A stretch of 64,000 bases of DNA from Lyophyllum atratum (lineage: Eukaryota > Basidiomycota > Agaricomycetes > Agaricales > Lyophyllaceae). The stretch lies in contig JACGCN010000006.1 of NCBI GenBank assembly GCA_014905825.1, positions 1,116,001 through 1,180,000 on the forward strand, in the 5' to 3' direction. This document shows, piece by piece, positions 33,801 through 42,892 of this stretch (position 1 is the stretch's first letter; each line of letters starts with the position of its first letter). A program made the position numbers and the translations under genes. The notes under the pieces are model-generated. The model did not search any database and was not told the DNA's origin. It saw only the letters and a program-made list of their open reading frames with translations.

Positions 33801-36800
33801 AGCTCTCGGGACATCAAATGGAGGAATGGCTGCGATCCACGGGTACGGATCAACAGTTCGGCGCCCCCTACACCTCAGCGCACATGGGACGCGTTGAACG
33901 AATGCACCGAACTCTCATGAATAAAGGTCGCGCAATGCGCATCTCCGCTGAATGCCCGCCAAACATGTGGGTAGAATTCTATCTGACAGCCTGCCACCTT
34001 CACGAGAAGACACCGACCAAATCACTCAAAGGCCTCACACCGTACGAACTTTGGCATAACCGTAAACCCGATTACTCTTACATCCGCGAGATCGGATGCA
34101 AAGCCTTCGTACTCATCCAGAACCGCCACAACCCAAAAATATACGAGCGCTCTATCGAGTGCATATTGATCGGCTACAACCCGAAGGCTAAAGAGTATAG
34201 GTGCTACGATAAGAAGTCGGGCCATGTCTACAGCACTTACCATGTTCGCTTCCTCGAGAGCCATGAAGGACATCCTCCCCCTACACCAATCAACCCAGAA
34301 TCGGAACTCGATGATCCCGTCACACTCAGCCAGATTCGCGACGAGTCTACCGCCGAACCCATAATATTCGATGATGACGAGGACTTTAATCCACCTATCG
34401 ACGCTATAGCGGACCCCATTGCCGACATTGTTCCCCAACCAGATGCTCCCGAACCTCCAATCGAGCCCCGCCGATCCGGACGCGTCCCTCAACCAACTGA
34501 GAAAGCAGATCCGGATAATCCTCAACCAACGCGACTTCAGCGCGCCGTGCAGGACTCCAAAGAGAGCGCCGAACGCGTCAAGGCCGCGAGGACGGAACGT
34601 CGGGCACAAGTCCCTGATGACGTCGATCACGCGGACCCTGTTCCTGATCTCGCACATATCGGAGGCAATCTCGATCATGATCGCCTATTAGCCGCGATTG
34701 CGGAGACCGGCGACATAGATCCGACAACCCTGGAATTCGAGGACGAGCCGAAGTCGTGGAGGGAAGCCAGAGAGTCGGCAGATGCAAAGAAATGGGAGGA
34801 GGGGTATCGAGATGAGTTGAAATCACTGAAGGATATGGGGGTTTACGAGCTCGTTCCGAGATCAGAGGTCCCACAAGGCCACAAGGTCCGGAAAGGTCGC
34901 CCGATATTCAAGATCAAGAGGGACGAGAACGGGAAAGCCGTAAGGTTTAAGGTCCGTTTGGTATTCAAAGGCTACGAGCAAATCTATGGGAAAGATTACA
35001 CGAAAACAACCTCACCTACAGCGCGCATGGAATCCTGGCGCATATTGCTTCACCTCGCGGCCTCGCAACCAGGATGGAACGCAACACAAATCGATGTTAA
35101 AACCGCCTTCTTATATGGACTACTACCTGACGACGAAGTACAATACATGGAACAACCGGAGGGATTCGAGGAGGAAGGAAAAGGAGATTGCGTATGGAGA
35201 TTGGTGCGGGGATTATATGGGATGAAGCAGAGTGGAAGGATTTGGAACCAGACCCTCAACGAGAATATGATCTCGTGGGGGTTCACTCGTCTCGCGTGCG
35301 AATCATGCATCTATTATCGAACTACTGACACTGGGACCGTCATCGCAGCCGTACACGTTGACGATTTCCTCTCCATCGCTAGCTCCAAAGACGAGAACGA
35401 TCGGTTCAAGGATCAGATGCGCCAAGTATGGACCATTTCCGACTTGGGGACCCCAAGATTCGTCGTCGGTATCGGGATCGAATGGGACCATCAGAATTCA
35501 TCCGTCAAACTCTCTCAGGTCGCTCTCATCGACAAAATCATTTCCCAATTCGGCCAAAAAGACGCTACACCTTTATCCCTACCTATGGATCCCGGACTTA
35601 AACTAAGACGCGTAGATCGCGCCACTCTTACAGACGACGAACGCGAAGCCCTATCCCGAATCCCATATCGATCACTCGTCGGATGCCTATTGTATCTGGC
35701 GATCTCGACGCGGCCAGATATATCCTACGCTGTTCAACAACTGACCCAATACGTCGATTCCTACACCGAGATCCATTGGAACGCGGCCATTCGCCTCGTC
35801 CGTTACCTGAAAGGTACCCGCGATCTTAAACTGACCCTTGGCGGCAAGGATAGCACCATATCATTACTGGGCTTCACCGATTCCGACTGGGCGAATTGCT
35901 TGGATACGCGGCGCAGTATCGGAGGATACGCGTGGAACATGGGATCAGGGGCGATATCCTGGGCAGCGCGTAAGCAGAAGACCGTCGCGGCTTCCTCATG
36001 CGAGGCAGAGTACATGGCTGCGTTCGAAAGCGCACAAGAATGCATATGGCTCCGCGCGCTCCTCAAAGCCATTGGACACGACATCACACAGACGCCTACC
36101 ACCATGCTGTGCGACAATAACGCCGCGATCAACCTATCAGAAGATCCCCTACTCCACGCGCGCGTCAAACACGTTGACATAAAGTACCACTTCTTGCGCG
36201 AACGCGTACAGTCCAAAGAAATCGCGATTCGATACATTAACACCAAGAATAATGTCGCGGACATATTCACTAAAGCACTACCGGCGCCGCTATTCAATCG
36301 CCTTCGCTCTCTACTCGGTCTCCAATAGATCCCCAGGTTTCCATGCGAGGAGGAGTATTTGCGGTGAGGAGGAGTGTTAGGATTTGAGGGACACCGCAAA
36401 CACCCCTTTGTGAGTGTCGCTCGATCACGGTCTCTTTATTCACGGTCTCTTTATCATACTTACACAAACGACTCTTTATCATACATTTACCTATATATAC
36501 CTACTGCACGTACTCGGGCACCCTCAGTCACTTATACATCGGACTGAGGGTGAGCCACTTTATCTTATCTCACTTACTTATCTTTACTGATCATACCGTA
36601 GTCTATTCTGTCTTGTTACAGGTATGATCATCAATATAGTCACTTATACATCGGACTGAGGTCTATTCTGTCTTGTTACAGTCTATATACGGTACTCATT
36701 CTAACATCGATACCCTTAGCGGAAATTCGGTGGCCGAGGAAGTGTATCTCGGTACAGTAAAGTTTCGTTTTCTTCGGGTTGACATACAACTTGGCTTCAC

Positions 36801-39800
36801 GAAGTGTTTCGAGGACTGCACGTACATTGCGATGGTGTTCATCGAGAGTGGACGACCAGATTACGATGTCGTCTAGGTAAACGTGACATATTTTTCCGAT
36901 GTGTTTCTGCAGCGCAGCGTTAACCCGCCGCTGATGGATTGCGGGCGCGTTGCGGAGACCCATAGGCATTACTAGCCATTCATAAAGTCCAAACGGAGTC
37001 GAAACGGCCGTTAGCGGCACATGCGAAGGGTGCATCCTTGTCTGAAAAAACGAGTTTGTCATATCAATGGTCGCGAAGTATTTGCCCTTGCCACAATCCG
37101 CCAATATGTCATCGACGCGAGGCAAGGGGTGGCTATCGGTTACGGTGTTGGCGTTCAAATGGCGGTAGTCGTTCACCCAGCGGGGAAGCACAGTTGGGTC
37201 GGCTTTGGGTATTATAAAAGCAGGAGAGGCGTGGGGGGACGACGACGGTTGAATGCGGCCCGCATCCAGATGTTGTTGGATGAGCGTTTTAAATGCGTCG
37301 CGGTATTTGCGTGGACACTGATAAGTCCTGGTCGCAATTTTCTTGTAAGCGTCTTTAACGTGGATTTCTGCCATCACATCGTTAGGCAGCTGGTCGACAT
37401 GCGGGATCGGTTCAAAAATCGGCGCGAATTCTTCCTTCAGCTTCTTGTCGAAGTCGTCAAGAATCGCGCCCGATGCCAACTCTTCAATTCGTATGCGAAT
37501 AGCCGCAATCCAATTGGTAGGCGGCGTTTCGGTCAGAGCATTTGTACGAGTAAGGACAATCAAGCGTTCAGCACACTGATACTTCAGTTCTGCGGCAACC
37601 AAACGTCGCGTGTTCATGACCTCACGATGCAGGTCGATAGCCCGTTTTCGTTTTGGTTTAGGTGGCTTACGAGGGACGGGATGGAAGAGGTCATAATTCG
37701 TCGATTTGTCTATACAGGTACGGGCTTCATGGTCGATAACTACGTGATTCTTAATAAGCCATGGAAGTCCAAGTACAATAGGTGTGCACAGGCCCGGAGC
37801 GATGAGAGTACGGATTGGCGAAGAGGTCCATTGTCCGTCGCATGATGTAACCGAAAGTTTAACATAAGAGGTAAGCGTAGCGACAGTTTTCGGCGTGTTC
37901 GGAGATTTCAATGCGACGGCAACGTCTATGGGGTCTTTGAGTCGGAAGGTCTGGATACCGAGATGAGCTACTAATTCTGGTGAAATCAGCGTCAGATGGG
38001 CACCGTTATCAATCAGCGATACGACAGGGACAGGTAAGGGGACCAGAGGTCCTTCAACAACGCAGCGGAACAACAAGTGAGGGGCGGAAATGGGAAAACT
38101 CACGTCTTCCGAGTCCTCTTCGAGCGAAGGTTCGTTGTACGATGTGTTCGAAGGCATGACAGCAGCAATTTCTTCATCGCCCCAGGATGGGCTCGCGAAG
38201 GAAGCGACGGGCTTGGCTTTAGCACGAGGAACGGCGGCGACGACGGGGACAGGGACAGCGGGGGTGGCAGAGGGAGCAACGTATGAAGGATTGGCTTCCA
38301 CTGATGCGACCTCCGCCGCATGCGCGAATTTCTGCATGAAGGTATCGGGGTCAGGGTAACCGGTGGGACACGTGTTGGACCTGTGGTCGTCAGGAACGTT
38401 GATCATCCTGCATTTGAAACAGCCATTGTTGGCGAAGAGGTAAGCCCGCTGTTGTGGCTGAAGAGCAAGGAGACGGAGTCGTTTGGATGGGCGGGAGCTG
38501 GAGGCAGTATCGGATTTGTTGGATTGTTTAGCGGGAGCGGCGGTAGTGCCCGTATTCGCGAACCTGGATGGACCGCCGAGGGCAATGCGCTTCCTCGACG
38601 TTGCGTCAGCGGCCTCGCGAGCTCGCTTCAGTTCGGCGCGACGCTTAATGTCGCACGCACGAACAGCCGCAATGAACTTCTTGTAGTCCCGTTCGTCGTT
38701 TACACCCTCTTGAGTGCACAACTTGTCGAGGTCCTCGTCAATGCCCGACTCGATGCGGCGTCGCAAGCCGTCCTCGTCGAGGCACGACTTGGTGTTCTTC
38801 AGCATGATGTTGAGCTTCAGTATCTCCTGAAACCAATCCCAAAACGTCGCAGGATAGACGAGGGAGGAGGCAGCCAGCTTGCGACGAAGCTTCCGCTCCC
38901 AGTCGACGTCCAGGTAGTTCGTGCGGACAAGCTCCATGAAAGCGGGGAATGTCAAGGCGATGATGGTGTCGTATTCGTTTTCAATCCAGTCGGCGATCCG
39001 TAAGTCTGAAAAGGCTGCAGTAATTTTCCGAACCTGGTCGGCCGGTTTAATTTCTTTATGGTCGAAGTAGTGCATGGAGGCACGCTCAAATCGTTTCAGG
39101 ACCTCGGGCGAAAGATCGCCGGGGGTCAGAGTTGGACACTTGGAAGGGTGCGTGTGCTCCAGCGTTGCGAAGAGGGAAGAATCCGAAGCAGAAGTCATAT
39201 TGTTTGCAGAAGGACGGACGAGGGAACGGGCAGGTGGTGACGGAGAGAAGCTGGAAGATGACGAAGACGAGTTGGAGCGAGAACGATTTCGGGGGCTGGG
39301 AATGTCAAGTGCAGGTGACGGTGGCATGGAAAGCGGCAATGGCACACCAAGTGCGGGTGACGGTGGCATGGAATGTGGCGATGATGTGGGCGACGATGAT
39401 GCGGGAAAGGGAGCAGCAGGCGATACAGAAGACGATAGTGATGAGAGACGCGACGAAAAATCGGTAGAGGGATCGGAGTCAGAAGGTTCGTACGATTCGT
39501 CAGAGCTGGACACTGGTGATGATGATCCCGAAGCCGTACCTCTGCGTGCACGACTACGCGTGGCAAGCGGGGTAGGCGTGGAGGGTAACCGTGAGGCTCT
39601 GGACGCCAGGATGGTGACTATATGCGTGAATTTTATCAATGTTCGATCCGTCACGAGCGATTCTCAAAAGACAGTGGACAAGTAGCAATGGCGAGGTATC
39701 CGAAAGGGCGGAAACGCGTAACACGGAATCAAAAAAGGCACGGGAACAATGTTTTACAAACGGAGGTATCGCCTAACGGCAATCTGATGATCGATGACGA

Positions 39801-42422
39801 CGACGACGGAGGCAAAACGCGAAGCGTTCGTTGTTTAAAAAAAAGTGGAAGTCTACTAGGGATAGGAGACAACACTGACAGGAACGTACCACGTAAACAG
39901 GAACGGCGTGTATTGCAGAGAGATGAGAGTACGATAGCGAGGATAAGCGGGGAGGAAAGGAAGGAAGGACGGATATACGAGTGGGCGAGTATATATATGG
40001 AAGGTGATGTGTTACGTAAGTCGTGGTAGGATTACAACTGAATGGTAAAACCAAAATGGTACTAGGAGAAACTCACAAAGACGGCGATTTGTCTTGATTT
40101 TTCCAAGATCGCCATTCATCCGTTCACCAGGAAACTCACTCAATAGGGACAGCGGTCCCCAGAATTTGAGCAATTCGCCATTGTGCATAGCGAAGTGATG
40201 ATTAGGTCTTGACTTGAACCCAGGAAAGAGGTGCTGAATTGAGAAGCGATATCTGGAATAATGGGCCATATATGCATCGGCCTCAGCATTGGTTACGGAG
40301 TAAGCTGTGATGATGTTTGTAGATGAGACCAAGTCACCGAAACTTTGTAGCAGCTGGGTCTTGTAATCATCAGTGCCCCACCAGAGCTGGGGCATGACAA
40401 GAGGAAAAATGACGGAAAAGAGAATGAGAAGCTCATGGGCCTTGAGCTTCCCGTGCTTTGCGTCGCCAAGATTTTTGGGCGGCCTTTGTACCCATGTTGG
40501 AAGCTGAACATTGTGAATGCAGGCGCGTATTTTCTCCAACTCATCCTCGGTAAAGTTAAATATGTCGTTGTCACTGAGGAGTGGATCACTGTTGTCGATA
40601 TCACTATCGTCCTCGTCGTCATCGTGGGATAGGGTAATCGGGATGATAGGAGGTGTGGGGGTATCGTCATCCGATTCGTTGTCAATATCCATGCCATTAA
40701 AGTCATCTGTCAGACCTGATGTGCTCCCATGCTGACTGCCATCCTCGTCACCTTCCTGCGGCAATTCTTCAAGTTCCTCATCAAACTCGGATGTATCGCC
40801 ATTCCACTTGTCATCCTCCTCTGCGGCCGCAAATTCTTTGAGTGCCGCCTTTGTGCGACCAATACCCCAAAGGACACGAAGCTGGTATTGAAGAATACCC
40901 TCCAACCAATTGTGCATAAAGCCCAGAAGAACATGTTTGACAGGATCCCAATAAGGGATAGCATGAAGTGGTGTCCATCGAACGCCAGTATCCTTGGCCA
41001 AGGCCTCTTTAGCCTTTACGGTGACCAAGTTTCGCCACTCCTCTGCTTGTGCACGCACTTCTGTCCCTGATCGCTTTTCCCATGCTTGGTACTGCAGATC
41101 TTCGATATCAATTTTGCGGCACTTGCAAAAGGAGCAAAAAGGACCCGCTGAGGCAGAAAGGTAGCCAGAAACCTTTCGGATAGCCTGAAGGTCTGCAAGA
41201 AGGGGAATGATTCTAGCGGCAACTGTGGCGCCATCAGGATGGCGATGTGTCGGAAGTCTCTTTCCAGGAAGGTCAAATTCCATGATCATGCGTTGGACAG
41301 AATCAAGAACATGTGAGATTGTCCAAACAGTTGGTGAATTGGGTGCGGGCGTCATGCCAATGATAAACGTATTCTCAGTAAGAAACCTGATTGACAGTGG
41401 CAGGTTCAAACAATATAGAATGATCGCACCGCAGGAGACGACCTTGCCTGGTTCATGTCAATTCGAGCTCAACCAAGATACCGTAAGACTTACCAGCAAT
41501 TTTGTTGGTGAATGGGTTGAACCAGTCAATGTAGATGGCAAAAACCAAGTGGTACGGGGATAGGAGAAAACTGCGGAATGTGTTCCATGCTGGGCTGTCA
41601 TGTATATCATGCATCCGACCAGGGATGAGGGGGTTTTGAAGTTTGGCAAATGTTTGCCGCAAATGATCGTCAATCTGTGCTCGCGAGAGGAGGAAGATGA
41701 GCCACTTTTCAAATGATTGAGAAGTGTAAAGGCATTTGGGAACTTGTTGTAATCCGTTTCGAGTGTGACGTTGGGTATAGAGATCAGCACCACAAGGCCT
41801 TGAGCGTGGAGAACGTCGCCAAGTGCATTTTATAGGAACTACTCCAGTATCATATTGCTTGAAGCATTCAGAGCAGCAGATAACACGAAGAATATCTGGC
41901 TCAAGCTGACAATGGGGATACAAGGTGCGAACGTCCGCCGGGATATTGATTTTATGAATGACTGTAGCCTGGACGCCTGTGGACGCGAGTGCAGTTTGGA
42001 TGAGTCCAAGCATGGTGGCAACAATAAAATAGAAAGCCTTCAAGACAGTGTTTGCTGTCACCCTGCTAACCCCAGCATGAAGAGACAGCCACGCAACAGT
42101 CAGGGAGCAAAGTTCAAAGATAGGGGCGACAACTAAGAACCATTCAAAATTGAACCTTGAGTTAGTGATGGAATTGAATCACACCTTCTGCTAGATCCAA
42201 ACGTCTTGGAGGTACCTGGAGAGGTGGAGTGTGGCGTATCTGGGTCCGATCATTTGGTTGCTGATGATAAGGATGGCTCGATGATGGGGCCGACCGTCTG
42301 CTGTCTTGCAACTCATGCTCTCTCCGTGTTTGAGAGCTGACCTTACGGCCGGGCACATTATATCCATGGTCTATACATGTTGACTGGGAACATTTGCTGC
42401 AGGTACAGATGACTTTGACCAT
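27827..42422 (-). CDS. Tnp2/CACTA-type transposase, split by a nested retroelement in intron 3
   Basis: Exons on the minus strand are 42422-42185, 42132-41494, 41447-40077 and 28560-27827. Their lengths sum to 2982 bases, 993 residues plus stop, with every splice phase agreeing. The start MVKVICTCSKC opens the usual Tnp2 N-terminus. Exon 2 has the hydrophobic FELCSLTVAWL block and cysteine pairs (CCSECFKQYD). Exon 3 holds the transposase core with DLPGKRLPTHRHPDG, CSFCKCRK, WDPVKHVLLGFMHNWLEG and an acidic region of about 70 residues. The last exon has FIEAIWELPLEG-like sequence and the tail IEPRHIICHLAVY. Before the insertion intron 3 was only 53 bases. The gene is otherwise undamaged. Terminal inverted repeats of the parent CACTA element were not found. 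Confidence 0.82.
28574..28578. repeat. 5-bp target duplication of the gypsy element (ACTGA)
   Basis: ACTGA here and at 40037-40041 bracket the two gypsy LTRs. Confidence 0.9.
28579..28769 (-). repeat. 3' LTR of the gypsy element (191 bp)
   Basis: On the plus strand it starts TGGAAGTCTACTAGGG and ends GGTAGGATTACA. It contains TATATATATGG near 28725. It is identical by eye to 39846-40036. Confidence 0.95.
31251..31255. repeat. 5-bp target duplication of copia element 2 (TCGAT)
   Basis: TCGAT here and at 36707-36711 flank the copia LTRs. Confidence 0.93.
31256..31587 (+). repeat. 5' LTR of copia element 2
   Basis: It begins TGTTAGGATTTGAGGG and ends CTCATTCTAACA. Inside, CACTTATACATCGGACTGAG and TCTATTCTGTCTTGTTACAG each occur twice. 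Confidence 0.95.
31588..31597 (+). other. Primer-binding site of copia element 2
   Basis: GGTTATGGGC follows the 5' LTR directly. It shares these 10 bases with the site of copia element 1 and with the half-tRNA iMet primer site known for Drosophila copia. Beyond 31597 the match ends (AATTGCCG). Confidence 0.55.
31787..36328 (+). CDS. Copia gag-pol polyprotein, 1513 aa, intact
   Basis: One frame encodes all copia functions. Gag (about 1-230) is of UBN2 type and ends in an unusual cysteine cluster CCSVCFAAGKPCKGHKKEWC near 245. The protease motif FYADTGASVY is near 399. The pre-integrase zinc box LTWHRRLGHTN with CESCILGK is near 535-580. Integrase shows VDLTGPAP (about 604), GHDGELSG and a Glu in GRVERMHRT. 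RT starts near 1018, with KTAFLYGLL and the catalytic VHVDDF at about 1188 (His in place of the usual Tyr/Phe before VDD). RNase H has FTDSDWANCLDTRRS near 1365 and ends VADIFTKALP. The length is usual for the family. No stops or frame shifts are present, which points to recent activity. Confidence 0.96.
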   Translation: MGEPGNNNDATHPTIPLLHVRTSFSGDKLERDKGDFKKWERDFMLFITMNHLDGYFIAPYVRPPSPKDEPRAYGNYTANSRIAVAALQQAVGESEMEFIDYTKGARSCYETITKRCKSAGPVKQISLIRDALSTYCSLSEPLASTATKICGTIERAFAMGNITEDLFKCIALLNSLNDKSFESIQSNISRALSDSTTDKPYTSEQIRRVLESEDTLISSKKQMHTSDVALSAKSSNSHNHGSHDICCSVCFAAGKPCKGHKKEWCVRKGGGMEGKTITESIAARRTKGAGKSSSEGSGSNKISVPFTINGKAHIAHVDPSSIQEIATEGAKQAFAGLAPTPIPNASSIPDVAWLAAAGGELKTSVDWSKHTTIASESALAATTLQQTKRTPVSTEDFPFYADTGASVYISMDPNDFMHLESIPTRFIGGVGGSSLAAIGIGRIRLRIARGKYLDLPNALYAPTSTVRLVSISSLSIDANTFSRFDDEGVKIYDKSTGAFLVGGSLLPNRLYSLNLHSVSAEHALSAQHAPDLLTWHRRLGHTNFQTLKEMAKSGTVAGMPSSFPILPPKCESCILGKQTKTPVPKMRVEGAGHRATRRLGIVWVDLTGPAPVQSREGYRYIMNLVDDYSNKPWSIPLKLKSDAFRELQAWERAREVETGLKVGTYRTGHDGELSGHQMEEWLRSTGTDQQFGAPYTSAHMGRVERMHRTLMNKGRAMRISAECPPNMWVEFYLTACHLHEKTPTKSLKGLTPYELWHNRKPDYSYIREIGCKAFVLIQNRHNPKIYERSIECILIGYNPKAKEYRCYDKKSGHVYSTYHVRFLESHEGHPPPTPINPESELDDPVTLSQIRDESTAEPIIFDDDEDFNPPIDAIADPIADIVPQPDAPEPPIEPRRSGRVPQPTEKADPDNPQPTRLQRAVQDSKESAERVKAARTERRAQVPDDVDHADPVPDLAHIGGNLDHDRLLAAIAETGDIDPTTLEFEDEPKSWREARESADAKKWEEGYRDELKSLKDMGVYELVPRSEVPQGHKVRKGRPIFKIKRDENGKAVRFKVRLVFKGYEQIYGKDYTKTTSPTARMESWRILLHLAASQPGWNATQIDVKTAFLYGLLPDDEVQYMEQPEGFEEEGKGDCVWRLVRGLYGMKQSGRIWNQTLNENMISWGFTRLACESCIYYRTTDTGTVIAAVHVDDFLSIASSKDENDRFKDQMRQVWTISDLGTPRFVVGIGIEWDHQNSSVKLSQVALIDKIISQFGQKDATPLSLPMDPGLKLRRVDRATLTDDEREALSRIPYRSLVGCLLYLAISTRPDISYAVQQLTQYVDSYTEIHWNAAIRLVRYLKGTRDLKLTLGGKDSTISLLGFTDSDWANCLDTRRSIGGYAWNMGSGAISWAARKQKTVAASSCEAEYMAAFESAQECIWLRALLKAIGHDITQTPTTMLCDNNAAINLSEDPLLHARVKHVDIKYHFLRERVQSKEIAIRYINTKNNVADIFTKALPAPLFNRLRSLLGLQ
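36361..36374 (+). other. Polypurine tract of copia element 2
   Basis: GCGGTGAGGAGGAG abuts the 3' LTR, where plus-strand DNA synthesis starts in LTR elements. The stop codon lies 33 bases upstream. Confidence 0.7.
36375..36706 (+). repeat. 3' LTR of copia element 2
   Basis: It is identical by eye to 31256-31587. Confidence 0.95.
39846..40036 (-). repeat. 5' LTR of the gypsy element (191 bp)
   Basis: It is identical by eye to 28579-28769 and is followed by ACTGA at 40037-40041. Confidence 0.95.
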
Positions 42423-42763
42423 TGCCAAGGGGTCGAATTTCGTGCAATCTGTAGATAGATCGGTCACTAAGTGTTTCACGCTCTTAGTGAGATCAGGAAA
42501 GGCCGTAGTATAGATACCTAGGTAGATAAATGGCTGATTACAACTCAGTGAGTATTGAAAAACAACTGAATATGACTGCAAAGACTCACCTCAGCATTCA
42601 CTGTTGTAGCGAAATGCTGAGGTAGCCGACATGCGCGATGCGAAGGAACGATACGAGGCTGTGCTAAGGAGATTGACGAGATTCCCACGCACAGGCCGCC
42701 TGCCGATTGATGGACACGAGACATCCACGAGATGTATATGGGATGTGCCAGCAATGTGCCAGT

Positions 42764-42892
42764 CAAGTGAACTCAAGGCATGTGTATTCTACGTGCCTTG
42801 GAAAATGCCCGCGGTGTAAGTGTTACCGTTGTGGTGTGGCTGACGCGTCAAATCGAGACGCATTGACTCTGCAATCTTTTCTCACACCACTG
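42764..42892 (-). repeat. Small MITE-like repeat, copy B (empty Tc1 site)
   Basis: This 129-base copy is the reverse complement of the repeat split by the Tc1 element at 21.5-23.1 kb. It carries GTAACACTTACACCGCGGGC (minus strand) uninterrupted where copy A has the Tc1 insertion at TA. The end CACCACTG is followed by TATATACC. Confidence 0.8.

Larger units (their letters stand above)
31256..36706 (+). mobile_element. Complete Ty1/copia retrotransposon 2, 5451 bp
   Basis: LTRs of 332 bases (31256-31587 and 36375-36706) appear identical and are flanked by the duplication TCGAT. A primer-binding site, one uninterrupted gag-pol frame and a polypurine tract are in place. This is the youngest layer of the nest and has every part needed for mobility. 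Confidence 0.96.
28931..39654 (-). pseudogene. Gypsy gag-pol, intact except for the copia insertion
   Basis: Two open pieces, 39654-36707 and 31250-28931, join across the copia element and one copy of its TCGAT duplication into 5268 bases, exactly 1756 codons. The frame as measured opens at a GTG, so the true start may be a later ATG. In order it has a Ser/Pro-rich leader, gag (near 39100-38500), protease with LIDNGAHLTLISPELV (DNG in place of the usual DSG), RT with catalytic YLDDIVIWSS near 36870, RNase H (FVTTDASDRRSGAVLSF), an HHCC integrase with DFIGPLPEDEGF, SDRDKLFISKFW and a Glu in SSERSNKTV, and a C-terminal chromodomain (DEYLVDKIIDERV, YLVQYLGWGPEENRW). Chromodomains target new copies to particular chromatin. 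The copia insertion cuts RT just after HFLGHRISAKGI. Confidence 0.93.
28579..40036 (-). mobile_element. Chromodomain Ty3/gypsy retrotransposon, 11.5 kb with nested copia
   Basis: The element is bounded by 191-base LTRs at 28579-28769 and 39846-40036, which look identical throughout, and by the duplication ACTGA. Without the copia insertion it is about 6.0 kb. The orientation is minus. A polypurine tract GTGTGGAGGGG precedes the 3' LTR (28770-28780). No clear tRNA primer-binding site follows the 5' LTR. It lies in an intron of the Tnp2 gene. Confidence 0.95.

Noticed and set aside
37021..39685. Long plus-strand frames (up to 274 codons) across the gypsy gag and RT region
   Set aside because: They are antisense shadows of the gypsy gag-pol frame, which carries all recognisable motifs.
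42468..42492. CACTAAG..CTTAGTG inverted repeat as a CACTA element terminus
   Set aside because: Both arms lie within 25 bases upstream of the Tnp2 start, so they cannot be the two ends of the element. No matching end was found near 27.7 kb.
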